DNA of 64,000 nt from Cyanobacterium sp. T60_A2020_053 (GTDB lineage: Bacteria; Cyanobacteriota; Cyanobacteriia; Cyanobacteriales; Cyanobacteriaceae). Shown piece after piece: positions 28,518 to 39,092 of the stretch (within the stretch, counting starts at the first letter, position 1; each line of letters starts with the position of its first letter). A program made the position numbers and the translations under genes. The stretch covers positions 1 to 64,000 of the forward strand of contig JACYMF010000098.1 of assembly GCA_015272165.1 (NCBI GenBank). Direction: 5' to 3'. The notes beneath the pieces were generated by a model. That model did no database searches, was not told where the DNA came from, and saw only the letters and a program-made list of their open reading frames with translations.

Positions 28518-29888
28518 ATGGAAATTCTCACAGAAACTATGGAAAATAATGAGATCATCATCCCCTATCAAGATATTATCGTTTTCGGGGACAGTTTATC
28601 TGATGTGGGTAATGCTAATATTGCCACTAATAATACTCAATTTCCTTCTCCTCCCTATAATAATGGTCGGGCAACCAACGGCTTTAATATAGTGGAGTTA
28701 GTGGCTGAAAAAATCGGTTTGGGCGGTTCTGTTTCTACTCCTTCTTTCCTTGGAGGGGATAATTTTGCGGTGGGGGGCGCTGAATTAGGTCAAGGATTTT
28801 CTGCCCTCAGCGCCCCTAACCTCGGTACACAAATCAACACTTATTTACAAAATAATACACCGGAAGAGGGAGATTTATTTTTCCTTTTTGGTGGCGGTAA
28901 CGATATTGTTTTTAATTCTGAAGTGTCACCACAAATTATGGTTGACAATGTCGTTGATCATATTTCAACATTAGTTCAAGCTGGAGCAGATGCTTTTGGG
29001 GTATTTAACGCACCGCCCATTGATGCAAGTCCTTTTGTTAATACATTGGGGGCAAGTGAACTAACAAAAGCCGTCCAATTGCAATATAACACTCTTTTAG
29101 ACAGCGCCCTTGACCAATTACGAGAGGATTTGGGGGTAACAATTTATGAGTTTGATACTGATGAAGTTTTTGCAACTATTGTGGATGATCCGGACAGTTT
29201 TGGTCTTACTAATTTAACAGATCAAGTCCTCGATGCACAAACTTTAACTCCTGTGGGTAATCCGAATGAGTTTTTTTGGTGGGATGACCTTCATCCCACC
29301 GGCAGGATAAATGAAATTTTCTCGGATACCTTTAGTCAACAAATTATTTCCAGCGCCCCTCCCCTTTCTCCTCAGCTATCTTTGGTAACGGCAGGAAGTG
29401 CTGAAAATGATAATCTTGACTCGGCTTTTATGGATAATGGGTTTACAGGGGATAATCAAATTCTCTTTACCGGCAGTGGTATGGATACTATTGATATTAG
29501 CCAAGTAGGAAGCAATAGCCGTATTGATACCGGTAGTGGTGATGATACTCTTTTTGCGGGGACAAATAATCGTATTATTTTGGGTGATGGTGACGATAAA
29601 TTGTTTATTAGTACCAGTGGTGGTGGTAATCGTATTACTGGGGAGGAGGGCGCTGATCAATTTTGGTTATATACGGATGAGGGCGCTATTCCTAATAACC
29701 CGAATATTATCAGTGACTTTAACCCTGATGAAGATGTTATCGGTTTCCTCAATACTACACTCAGTTTAGGTAGTAGTGATTTTAGCTATAGCCAAGATGG
29801 TAGCGATGTAATTATTACGGCATTTGGTCAAGATGTGGGTATTTTACTCAATACAACCATTGCTGATAGTAACTTTGTATTTGCTTAA
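28518..29888 (+). CDS. GDSL/SGNH esterase with RTX-like repeats
   Basis: The N-terminal 270 residues are an SGNH hydrolase: block I FGDSLSDVGN (about 23-32), GGGNDIVF near 120, and the catalytic DDLHPTGRIN near residue 255. The C-terminal 130 residues contain glycine/aspartate-rich nonapeptide-like repeats (TGSGDDTLFAG, LGDGDDKLFIS, GEEGADQFWLY) of the hemolysin-type calcium-binding class. Such a layout suggests a type I-secreted, calcium-folded lipase or esterase without an N-terminal signal peptide. No type I secretion genes are adjacent. The substrate is unknown. Confidence 0.88.
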   Translation: MEILTETMENNEIIIPYQDIIVFGDSLSDVGNANIATNNTQFPSPPYNNGRATNGFNIVELVAEKIGLGGSVSTPSFLGGDNFAVGGAELGQGFSALSAPNLGTQINTYLQNNTPEEGDLFFLFGGGNDIVFNSEVSPQIMVDNVVDHISTLVQAGADAFGVFNAPPIDASPFVNTLGASELTKAVQLQYNTLLDSALDQLREDLGVTIYEFDTDEVFATIVDDPDSFGLTNLTDQVLDAQTLTPVGNPNEFFWWDDLHPTGRINEIFSDTFSQQIISSAPPLSPQLSLVTAGSAENDNLDSAFMDNGFTGDNQILFTGSGMDTIDISQVGSNSRIDTGSGDDTLFAGTNNRIILGDGDDKLFISTSGGGNRITGEEGADQFWLYTDEGAIPNNPNIISDFNPDEDVIGFLNTTLSLGSSDFSYSQDGSDVIITAFGQDVGILLNTTIADSNFVFA

Positions 29889-30046
29889 TATACTAAAATA
29901 TTGTCATTTTGTGTCATTAAAGCTATTAATAGGAAATATTACTCCCCTCTCCTGTGGGAGAGGGGTTGGGGGTGAGGGCAAAGCGTTTTGATACCTACTT
30001 TGAAACAGCCCCTTGTTATATTAAGTTGGCTTGAGCATTTATTATC

Positions 30047-30907
30047 TTAGTTCAATTTAAGAAAATTATTAATAATATTTAAGTAAGTTTTTTCATCTTC
30101 TAACATAGGAAAATGTCCCGTTTGGGGAATTTCTACATAGCTGATATATTCTTTATTTAAGATACTTGCTGGTTTACCTAAACGAGGGGGAATAATTTGG
30201 TCTTTTTCTCCTGTAATTAATAAAGTTGGCACTTTAATATTTTTATAGGCTTCGGGCATAATTTCCACAGCTTGTTTACTTACGGCGGTATAAATTGTAT
30301 TTAACGCTGCCTGATAATCTGCTAATAAAAAATCTTCTAAAAATGCCATACTCATCTCACTATCTATGGGTTTATTTAAGAATCTTGCCATAAAAAGTTT
30401 ATCTGCCATAGGTACTTTTAAAAACCAGTTATATCGCAATTTTACAACATATCCTCCTGCTTGATGAAATGCCGAAAATGTTAGGGCATTATATTCAAAA
30501 ATACCGTTACAAGTGAGAATTGCTTTGATAATTCTGTCGGGCACTGAATCCACAAATAGAGCCCCAATGGATGCCCCCATGGAGTGAGAATTAAGATAAA
30601 TTTTGTCGAGATTAAAAGCATCTAATAATAGTTTTAAGTCTTCCACATAATCCATTAATTCATAGCCTAAATATTCTCCTGTTTCGGTGGAGGGCGCTGA
30701 TTTGCCAAAGCCCCTGAGATCGTATAATAAACAGTCAAACTGATTCACCAGCGCCCTTGCCGTAGTACGCCAGTATCGACATGAACCACCCCAGCCATGA
30801 ATGAATACCATCACGGGTTTTGATTGCTGAGGAGTGTCAGTAGTAATCCATTCGTAGTAGTGATTAACTCCTCTAATATTAACTGTGCCTTCTTGAGTAA
30901 TGGTCAT
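30047..30907 (-). CDS. Alpha/beta hydrolase
   Basis: The 286-residue protein has the full alpha/beta-hydrolase pattern: oxyanion segment VFIHGWGGSCRYW (about 33-45), nucleophile elbow NSHSMGAS (Ser near 108), LITGEKDQIIPP with the acid residue near 230, and the catalytic His in QTGHFPMLE near 262. A cap region lies between residues 135 and 210. The substrate is not predictable. It stands alone, convergent with the GDSL gene; between them is a common GGGAGAGGGGTTGGGGG repeat. Confidence 0.85.
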   Translation of the reverse strand: MTITQEGTVNIRGVNHYYEWITTDTPQQSKPVMVFIHGWGGSCRYWRTTARALVNQFDCLLYDLRGFGKSAPSTETGEYLGYELMDYVEDLKLLLDAFNLDKIYLNSHSMGASIGALFVDSVPDRIIKAILTCNGIFEYNALTFSAFHQAGGYVVKLRYNWFLKVPMADKLFMARFLNKPIDSEMSMAFLEDFLLADYQAALNTIYTAVSKQAVEIMPEAYKNIKVPTLLITGEKDQIIPPRLGKPASILNKEYISYVEIPQTGHFPMLEDEKTYLNIINNFLKLN

Positions 30908-31129
30908 TGGATAAAAAATTATAGTATTGAGTAAGCTATGTTAGATTTTAATGGTTAGTTGCTAATAACTGAAAGAAGATTGTTTTATAATCAAAAAAGT
31001 CTTTAAGATGATAAATCAAAAAGGCAAAGATAAATTTAAACATAGCTTTAACTACCGTGTTTCTTTGCTCACGTTTTAAAAGACGGGGTTTGAAACCCTT
31101 TATTCTTCAATAATTATAGGTAAAAATAC

Positions 31130-32140
31130 ATGAACAAAAATAAACTTAATCAGTTTTATAACACCCCTAAAAAAATAATTTCTGGTGTCATTGCCTTATC
31201 TTTAGTGGGTATAGGTATTGAAACAAGTCTTTCTCCTGTTTTGGCAAATAATTCCCCTGTGATGGTGGCTCAAAATAGCCAAGAAAAGGTCAGATTAGCG
31301 GTAATGGATTTTGATTATAGTAGTATTAGTAACCCTAGTTATCTTAACTTGATTGAGGGCGCTGGGCGTGGTGTCAGTGATGTGGTGGTGACTGAATTGG
31401 TAGAAACCGGTAAATATCGAGTTATTGAGAGAAGTCGCCTTAATAGTGTGTTACAAGAACAAAATTTGGGGGCTTCTGGAAGAATGGATGCTTCTACGGC
31501 GGCAGAAATCGGCAGACTTTTGGGAGTTGAGTTGGTGATGTTAGGCTCAATTACTCAGTTTGACTTACAGGATCGTAACACAGGTTTTGGGATGTTTGGC
31601 TTTGGTTTTGGTAATCAGACCAAAAAAGCCCTTGTCACCATCAATAGTCGTCTGGTTAATACCACCACAGGGGAAATTTTGATGACGGCAGAGGGTAAAG
31701 CGGAGGTGGCACAGGTAGATGGGCAAATCAGAGTGAGAGGAGTTGGTGTTGGCACAAGTACCAATAATGATGCTACTCTGTTAACTGTTGCTACCCAAGA
31801 TGCGGTAAAACAAATTATCGCCAAAATGGATGAAAAACAAGGGGAATTATCGACTATCGCTAAAGTTTTACCCACTACTACTGGTTTGATTGCCGATGTT
31901 TCGGGCAATACTGTAATTATCAATAAGGGCAATCAGCATGGCTACGGTAAGGGCTTAAAATTGTCCATTGAGAGGGTTAGTCGGGAAATTAAGGACCCGG
32001 CTACAGGTAAGGTGATTCGCCGTGTTACGAGTCAGCTAGGTGTCGTAGAATTAACGGAAGTTGATGGCACTTCTAGTGTGGGTAAAGTGGTGACGGGCGC
32101 TGGTTTTAAAGTGGGTGATATTGCTTCTCCGATGCAGTAG
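31130..32140 (+). CDS. CsgG/HfaB family exported protein
   Basis: The 336-residue protein begins with a signal peptide (hydrophobic IISGVIALSLVGIGI, residues 17-31, then a cleavage region near 50). The CsgG-like domain follows: VRLAVMDFDY, SDVVVTELVETGKYRVIERS, a TAAEIGRLLGVELVMLGSIT segment and VTINSRLVNTTTGEIL. CsgG forms the outer-membrane curli secretion pore in proteobacteria, but many cyanobacterial relatives are periplasmic proteins of unknown role. The C-terminal 90 residues (from LIADVSGNTVIIN) are a separate beta domain. No csgE/csgF-like genes are adjacent. Confidence 0.85.
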   Translation: MNKNKLNQFYNTPKKIISGVIALSLVGIGIETSLSPVLANNSPVMVAQNSQEKVRLAVMDFDYSSISNPSYLNLIEGAGRGVSDVVVTELVETGKYRVIERSRLNSVLQEQNLGASGRMDASTAAEIGRLLGVELVMLGSITQFDLQDRNTGFGMFGFGFGNQTKKALVTINSRLVNTTTGEILMTAEGKAEVAQVDGQIRVRGVGVGTSTNNDATLLTVATQDAVKQIIAKMDEKQGELSTIAKVLPTTTGLIADVSGNTVIINKGNQHGYGKGLKLSIERVSREIKDPATGKVIRRVTSQLGVVELTEVDGTSSVGKVVTGAGFKVGDIASPMQ

Positions 32141-32235
32141 GAAAAGCAAGGCTGTATGAAAGTAGTTATCACAACCCTTTTTCCTTACGGTACAACTTTG
32201 TCAGTGCTTTGTAAATAGAGATGTCTATTTTTTTT

Positions 32236-32265
32236 GGTGGGTAATGCCCACCCTATTTTTTATTT
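32236..32265 (+). terminator. Hairpin terminator-like repeat after csgG-like gene
   Basis: GGTGGGTAATGCCCACC can pair into a hairpin and is followed by CTATTTTTTATTT. It also belongs to the GGTGGGCATTGCCCACC repeat class seen at about 42738 and 51584. Confidence 0.5.
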
Positions 32266-32514
32266 ATATTTAAATTTAAAAAATAAAATACTTCCTGCTA
32301 AAATTAGAGTAACAATATTAGTAACTAAAACTGGTAAATCTTGGATCGAAATACCGTAAATGATCCATAAGATTACTCCAATACAAAAAGTTAGGAACAT
32401 TGTCAAAGAAATATCTTTAGCTGATTTACTACGCCATGTTTTAATGGCTTGTGGTAAAAATGAAATAGTCGTCAGCGCCCCTGCCATTAAGCCAATTACC
32501 GTTGCAGTCGTCAT
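32260..32514 (-). CDS. SemiSWEET sugar transporter
   Basis: An 84-residue protein with three predicted membrane helices and the PQ-loop motif FLPQAIKTWRSKSAKDIS (about residues 19-36). This is the bacterial SemiSWEET family, which forms a dimer for facilitated diffusion of sugars; the half-size length is typical. The sugar is unknown. It is a single gene between the csgG-like gene (convergent) and the purA promoter region (divergent). Confidence 0.87.
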   Translation of the reverse strand: MTTATVIGLMAGALTTISFLPQAIKTWRSKSAKDISLTMFLTFCIGVILWIIYGISIQDLPVLVTNIVTLILAGSILFFKFKYK

Positions 32515-32798
32515 AATTTCTTAAAATTTTTTTTCTTAAAAATATCTTATCTCAACCTCTAATTTTAAGCTAAGATTAATTTAAATCGCCATTTTTGTTA
32601 ACCTTTTTTGGTCACTTTCAGAAGCAAGTAATACTAAAGTAATAAATCTATCCACTCAAAAATAATTCATACAGTTATTCCAAGAAATTATTAAAACCGA
32701 TCCATTTTGTTGTTAATCTTAATTTATTTGATGTTATTGTGGTCCATCGTATTTCCGTGCGAACGATAATTACAGCAAAAACTAGCCAAAAATAAAAC

Positions 32799-34196
<1,398 letters not shown>

Positions 34197-34273
34197 GAAT
34201 TAGTTATCATAAAGTTTGTCCGTTGTCTTGATTGGCACGGCATATAAAATATATAAATTAAATTAGTAAACAA

Positions 34274-34837
34274 ATGCAAGTTACATTAGAGTGTAAAACT
34301 AGACCAGAAGGTAGCAAACCTCGCGCTTTACGTCGTGAAGGGCTTTTACCTGCTAATTTGTATGGGCATGAGGGCGCTGAAGCGATTTCTTTGGTTTTAG
34401 GACATAAGGATGCGCTTAATTTGCTCAAAAATGCTTCCATCAATAATACCCTCGTGGAAATGTCTATTCCTGAGTTGGAATGGAATGGTAAAGTGTTAAT
34501 TAGAGAAGTTCAAAGCCATCCTTGGAAAAGAACTTTACATCATATTAGTTTCTTTTCTCCTTCTCCTGAAAATTATGTGGTTGTGGTTGTGCCTTTAAAA
34601 ATTGTTGGTACTGCTATTGGTATCAAAAAAGGTGGCATTATGGAACAAATGACTACTGAGGTAAAAGTTCGTTGTCTTCCTGATAATATTCCTCAAGTCT
34701 TAGAAATGGACATTAGTAAGGTTGATATTGGTGATACTTTCCCCGTAGCGGATTTAGTCTTAGCGGAAGGTATTAATGTGTTAGATGATCCTTATAAAAA
34801 TATCATCGGCATTGTTGCACCTCGTAAGAAAGGTTAA
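34274..34837 (+). CDS. rplY: 50S ribosomal protein L25 (CTC/TL5 form)
   Basis: Binds 5S rRNA in the large ribosomal subunit. The 187-residue protein is the long form: an N-terminal L25 domain (LECKTRPEGSKPRALRREGLLPANLYG) and a C-terminal beta-rich TL5 domain (from about residue 98, including PLKIVGTAIGIKKGG). It follows purA by 77 bases and is probably transcribed with it. Confidence 0.93.
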   Translation: MQVTLECKTRPEGSKPRALRREGLLPANLYGHEGAEAISLVLGHKDALNLLKNASINNTLVEMSIPELEWNGKVLIREVQSHPWKRTLHHISFFSPSPENYVVVVVPLKIVGTAIGIKKGGIMEQMTTEVKVRCLPDNIPQVLEMDISKVDIGDTFPVADLVLAEGINVLDDPYKNIIGIVAPRKKG

Positions 34838-34849
34838 TTTCTGCTTTAT

Positions 34850-34869
34850 GGTGGTGGGCGCCCGCCACC
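34850..34869. terminator. Hairpin between converging rplY and exosortase operon
   Basis: GGTGGTGGG, loop CG, CCCGCCACC form a 9-bp stem just before the stop codon of the reverse gene. There is no T-run, so factor-independent termination is uncertain. The position between convergent genes favours a shared 3-prime end structure. Confidence 0.4.
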
Positions 34870-35781
34870 CTATCGGTTATCCTGTAAAGATTGTTCCAGC
34901 GCCCGTTGTACTTCCCTAGAGAGGGTTTGTGCCTGAGGAATAATCGGAGTAATTTCAGCAAGAGGAGACAGAGGAATCCGAAGACTAACAGCAACCCACC
35001 CTACACGCTGTTGTTTTAATTGAGCAAATAAGTCATGAAAAAACCAGTTTTCTGGTTGGTAATTACCCCCACCGTGCCAACTATACCAATTAACCATCGC
35101 AACGGTTTGTTTTTCGTTCCATCCTCTTTGTAGTAAAACTGTAATATTTTTCCCTGCATCGTTAGTAAAAGTGAAGGTTTCGGGGGCATCAGTATCCCAA
35201 TTTTGGGGATCAACCCTAGGAATTAAGCTATTTTTTCCTTCTGTTCGATTGATACCAAAAGCAGAATGACATAATGACGGTAAAGAATTGATAATTTTCT
35301 CTAGGGTATCTCTGCTGACATCTTCTTGACGAATTATCTCTAACAAATTAGGCTCTTGACTATCGGGAAAAACATTGACGGCTGGTGCGTTTAGTTTTTC
35401 GTACATTTGTTCTAAACAATAACTAGCTTTAATATCTAAATTTTGCAGATCGGTCCATTCCACGCTAGGTTTATCTGTGTAGTAAGGTTGAGGGCGAAGA
35501 ATGACATCAATGGTGGTATTTCCTTGAGTGAAAGTTTGCCACAGCCATGTTTTACCTCCTAAATTTAAGGGGCGCCCTTCACCCTTTTCCCAACCCGTGA
35601 GAGTGATTCCTTCTTGCCTAAGGCGATTTAATTGAGGGGTATTACTGGGAGTGCCTAATTCTAACCATTGCCATTTACCCCCTTGTAGGTAGCCCGGTAA
35701 AATACCAAAAATGATTAATAATCCTAGCAATATTAAGAGTAATAAAACAGGTAAGGGATAAGTGAATTTTGCTTTTGACAT
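34870..35781 (-). CDS. Cyanoexosortase A system-associated protein
   Basis: A 303-residue protein with one N-terminal membrane helix (VLLLLILLGLLIIFGILP, about residues 12-29) and an exported soluble domain. Features include an LRQEGITLTGW segment near 50 and VAMVNWYSWHGGGNYQPE near 215, matching the partner protein that accompanies cyanoexosortase genes. Its start is two bases after the stop of the exosortase gene, so the two are coupled. It probably assists processing or envelope assembly of PEP-CTERM proteins; the mechanism is unknown. Confidence 0.85.
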   Translation of the reverse strand: MSKAKFTYPLPVLLLLILLGLLIIFGILPGYLQGGKWQWLELGTPSNTPQLNRLRQEGITLTGWEKGEGRPLNLGGKTWLWQTFTQGNTTIDVILRPQPYYTDKPSVEWTDLQNLDIKASYCLEQMYEKLNAPAVNVFPDSQEPNLLEIIRQEDVSRDTLEKIINSLPSLCHSAFGINRTEGKNSLIPRVDPQNWDTDAPETFTFTNDAGKNITVLLQRGWNEKQTVAMVNWYSWHGGGNYQPENWFFHDLFAQLKQQRVGWVAVSLRIPLSPLAEITPIIPQAQTLSREVQRALEQSLQDNR

Positions 35782-35782
35782 T

Positions 35783-36700
35783 TTAAAATTTAAAATTAAA
35801 TTCCTCTACTTCACTTTCTTGATGGTTATTTTCTCTAGGAGTCAACTGCCATGTTTCTAACCATAAAACCCACAAATAAATTACCCCTAAAGTTAAGGCT
35901 GAATATACATCCCCCCCCCAACTGTCGTGAAACCATGTAAATAAATCATCATAACCGGCACCATGAAAAAATGCTAGAATCGTGTTGCGAATGATGTTAC
36001 CCATGACACTGGTAATGACTGCCATGATGATTAATATAAACGGCTTCGGGCGCTGGTTTAGTAAATCTCGCCAATAAAGCAAAATTAAAGACACATATAA
36101 AGTGGTAAAAAGCATTTTTAACCCTGCGCAGTAGGGCGCTACTTCCACCAAGCGCCCGTTAACCGCCACATAAATACCGTTGACGGTGACATTAAAACCC
36201 AAATGAAAGAGAATAAAACCCGAAATTCCAGCAATAATTTTTTGTAACCACAGAGTGTAAGGAGTAATCAAATAGGGTATGGAGTTAGGCACAGCTAAGA
36301 TAATCAGTAATAACGGAAACCAAAATAATTTTAATCCTTGTTTACCTTTAAGGAAATAAGTTAAACCAATAATCATGAGAGTGAAAGAAAAATTAACAAA
36401 TTCACTCACCCCTGTGAGAAAAAATACTCCAGCTAAAGCCACTACAAATAACCCAAGATAATTAAATTGATAGGATAATTTTTGCCATGGTTTTCTTTTT
36501 AGCCAAACTAAGTAACTAGCGAAAGGAATACCAATTAAGCCATGACTAAAGTATTCATGCTCAATGCCAATACTTTTATTTAACCACCCATCATACCAAT
36601 GCCATAACACTGGTGCATACATCACCGCTAAAATTGCCAAAATTAAATAATTAAATTTATTTCCCTGTTTATGAGGAGAAAATTGGTTAACTAATTCCAT
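35783..36700 (-). CDS. crtA: Cyanoexosortase A
   Basis: A 305-residue polytopic membrane protein of the exosortase family, the presumed transpeptidase that cleaves PEP-CTERM signals. The catalytic set is present: Cys in VAPYCAGLKML near residue 190, Arg in GNIIRNTILAF near 238, and His in the FHDSWGGD segment near 262. About eight helices are predicted. The WGG codons lie in a run of eight G (35911-35918 as C), keeping frame. Its likely substrate in the window is the PEP-CTERM protein at 8474-9149. The symbol is the exosortase one, not the carotenoid gene. Confidence 0.9.
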   Translation of the reverse strand: MELVNQFSPHKQGNKFNYLILAILAVMYAPVLWHWYDGWLNKSIGIEHEYFSHGLIGIPFASYLVWLKRKPWQKLSYQFNYLGLFVVALAGVFFLTGVSEFVNFSFTLMIIGLTYFLKGKQGLKLFWFPLLLIILAVPNSIPYLITPYTLWLQKIIAGISGFILFHLGFNVTVNGIYVAVNGRLVEVAPYCAGLKMLFTTLYVSLILLYWRDLLNQRPKPFILIIMAVITSVMGNIIRNTILAFFHGAGYDDLFTWFHDSWGGDVYSALTLGVIYLWVLWLETWQLTPRENNHQESEVEEFNFKF

Positions 36701-36991
36701 GATTATTGTCTATAGTTTGAGGTGTTTTAATTTTAGCCTAAATTATCTCAAGAATAATTTTTTTACATACAGTACTTATGAGGAGAAATATAATTTTAGA
36801 AACTATAACAATTCCCCATTATTTATGAGAATTTGTAATGAACTTCCCCTTTTTTAAGGCATAGGAAGGATCGTTTTCCCATGATTTGTTAATTGCTATT
36901 TACTATTAAAAAGTCTTGAAAGTATCACCCCTGTTACCTGTCGCCTTTTTAACTAACTTAATTGCCAGAACCGATTTAGTATTGCTATATG

Positions 36992-37756
36992 CTATATATC
37001 AGGTAGATTTTTCTCCAAATCGCTTAAATTTTTTGAGTTCCAGAAAATTATACTAATAAAAATACCAAAAGCGGAAAATAAACTATATTGAAAACCCATA
37101 CCAGCGCCCGACCCCGTGCCAAAAATTGGGGTTAAAATATTATTTGTCATCATCAAAGGTTCAAAAATTTGATCAGCTAAAATCCCCCCTAGTAAAGCAG
37201 AAATTGCACCTACTCCCAATCGCAACCAACTGCTAAAAGCAAAAATTCTTCCTAGTAAATTAGTATTAATTTTACTTAAATAAAGAGCTTGAAGAGAGCT
37301 ATAAATCAAGGGAAAATTTAAACTAGAACAAAACTGTAACGGTATCCAAATTAGTGTAGATTGACCAAAACCAAAGATAAATTTACAAATTCCAGCGCCC
37401 ATCATCCCCAAGACGAAACCTCGAAAATTATTTTTAAATTCTCCCCAAAAAATAATAATTAACCCACCGATAACCCCCCCAATTCCTGCCGCCGTGCTAA
37501 TACTACCCAGAATAATTGTATTTCCATCGGTGCGAGAAAGAATTAACGGTTTAAAAATACTTTCGCCAATATCAAGAATAATGCCAGTAAACAACCCTGT
37601 AATTAAGGTTGGGGCAAGAAAAGCAAAGGAAATAAAAGCTAAGGCGGTAGCTGTGCCTGTTTTTTCCCATGCCCTAACGATTTGGGCAAAATTAGTCATA
37701 TTACTGCCAATGGTTGACAATAATTGACCTATCCAAATAGTTAAAAATTTCCTCAT
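36992..37756 (-). pseudogene. MFS transporter with internal deletion
   Basis: The 254-residue product keeps the N-terminus of an MFS exporter (IWIGQLLSTIGSNMTNFA) and its C-terminus (GAGMGFQYSLFSAFGIF...LEKNLPDI), closely matching the intact gene at 41296-42579. However, about 170 residues covering roughly helices 3-6 are missing, joined in frame near residue 63. A half-set of helices is unlikely to transport. It starts three bases after the binding-protein gene at 37760, so both were one operon. Confidence 0.75.
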
Positions 37757-37759
37757 AAT

Positions 37760-38686
37760 TTAGTTTAGAATAAACTCCCTTAATTCTTCTAAAATATATT
37801 TAGTGGCGATCGCACCATTTAAGCCATTCCATAAACCATAGTTAGCAAAATAAACTTGATTATTGATAGTCGCTGGTAAAGATTTTGTTAAAGAATTTTC
37901 CTGCCAATCTTGTTTGAAGGGCGCTGTTTGATTCGCTATAATCTCAGCATTGCTTTTATTTTTCACATCCGCATTATAGCCAAGAATAAAAATCCAGTCC
38001 GCTTGTTTGGCTAATTCCGGTAAACTTTCTAAAGAAATCGGCGCACTCACCCCAACATTATCATCATCATGGGGGATTGTTATTATCTCAAAACCTAATT
38101 GATTGAAAATACTAGCTAAATCACTATTTTGACTAAGGATAAATAAATTATCATTCAAGCCATTTCCTGCTAAAATCAGTACTTTATTTTTATTATTAAT
38201 AACATCTTTAAAATCTGCTTTTGTTTGATTTAATTGATTTTCATAATCATCGAGAATTGTTTGAGCTTTTTCCTTTTCGTTTAAAGCTGTAGCTAAAGTC
38301 ATTAAATCCTCTTGCCATTTGCCCTTAATGGTGCGATCTTTAAATAACAAAGTAGGGGCAATTTTCGATAAAAATTCGTATTGATTTTGATTGCGAGTTT
38401 CCCCTAAGATTAAGTCTGGTTTTATCTTTGCTAAGACTTCTAAAGAAGGATTATTTGCACTACCTAAATTATAAGGCTCAGTGGTAATTAAATTTCCTAA
38501 AATAGGGTCAATTTCTTTTACATTAGTGATTTTTTTTTCTTTTTCAAAACCAAAATAACTCTTTAAATAAAGATGGAACAATTCTTTCCCAAAAAACGTA
38601 TCAAGAGAAATAGTATTGGAGGATATTAAAAAATATTTTAATTCTTTAAGATAAGATATAGCAATTATCAGCCTTATGAGATACAA
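37760..38686 (-). CDS. Ferric-siderophore binding protein, N-terminus degraded
   Basis: The C-terminal 240 residues are a normal FecB/BtuF-type periplasmic binding protein (LEVLAKIKPDLILGETRNQ, WIFILGY, VYFANYGLWNGLNGAIATKYILEEL). The N-terminus is abnormal. YLKELKYFLI recalls the signal peptide of the paralogue at 46682, but the following 40 residues do not fit and the first lobe strand (RIIALGP-like) is missing. A mobile element (38714-38993) sits directly upstream and may have removed the promoter. Probably non-functional or newly truncated. Confidence 0.7.
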   Translation of the reverse strand: MYLIRLIIAISYLKELKYFLISSNTISLDTFFGKELFHLYLKSYFGFEKEKKITNVKEIDPILGNLITTEPYNLGSANNPSLEVLAKIKPDLILGETRNQNQYEFLSKIAPTLLFKDRTIKGKWQEDLMTLATALNEKEKAQTILDDYENQLNQTKADFKDVINNKNKVLILAGNGLNDNLFILSQNSDLASIFNQLGFEIITIPHDDDNVGVSAPISLESLPELAKQADWIFILGYNADVKNKSNAEIIANQTAPFKQDWQENSLTKSLPATINNQVYFANYGLWNGLNGAIATKYILEELREFILN

Positions 38687-38713
38687 AACGATCCCCTAAA
38701 TCCCCCTTAAAAA

Positions 38714-38993
38714 GCAGGGTGTTTTCAAAGTCAGGATCAAAATTGATTTGTTTTTGACAAGAAGACAGGTTGACAGGGAGACAGGAGGATTTTTTACTAT
38801 TAATTGATTTATTATAGCAGTCCTAAATCATTTGTGAGAAATTGAAACTAAGTTTTCTCTTTATTAAAAAGGGGTTAAGGGGGATAATATTCTCATGACT
38901 CATTTAGGATTGCTATAGTAGTTAAAAACCTCTGAATTTCAGACTATTAGCTAGTTTGAGAAACTAATATTTTTGAGAATGAAAACGCCCTGC
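38714..38993. repeat. Family A MITE-like element copy 2, with nested insert
   Basis: Ends GCAGGGTGTTTTCAAAGTCA and inverse of GCAGGGCGTTTTCATTCTCA. Flanking 7-mers TTAAAAA and TTAATAA differ by one base. Removing the 103 bases contributed by the nested element and its TA duplication leaves exactly 177 bp, the same as copy 1. It occupies most of the 406-base gap between the binding protein and the AraC gene. Confidence 0.8.
38815..38915. repeat. 101-bp family F element nested in family A
   Basis: Terminal repeats TAGCAGTCCTAAATCATTTG and, inverted, TAGCAATCCTAAATGAGTCA. TA lies on each side (38813-38814, 38916-38917), while the uninterrupted copy at 63198-63414 has a single TA at this point. 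This shows insertion with TA duplication, the habit of IS630/Tc1-mariner transposons. It has no coding capacity. Confidence 0.85.
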
Positions 38994-39092
38994 TTAATAA
39001 GGGGGACTTGAGAATAATCAACGTACCTCATCATTATGAAAAACGCTATATTTATTTCCTAATTCATAAAGTAAAATGCTAAACAAAAATTT

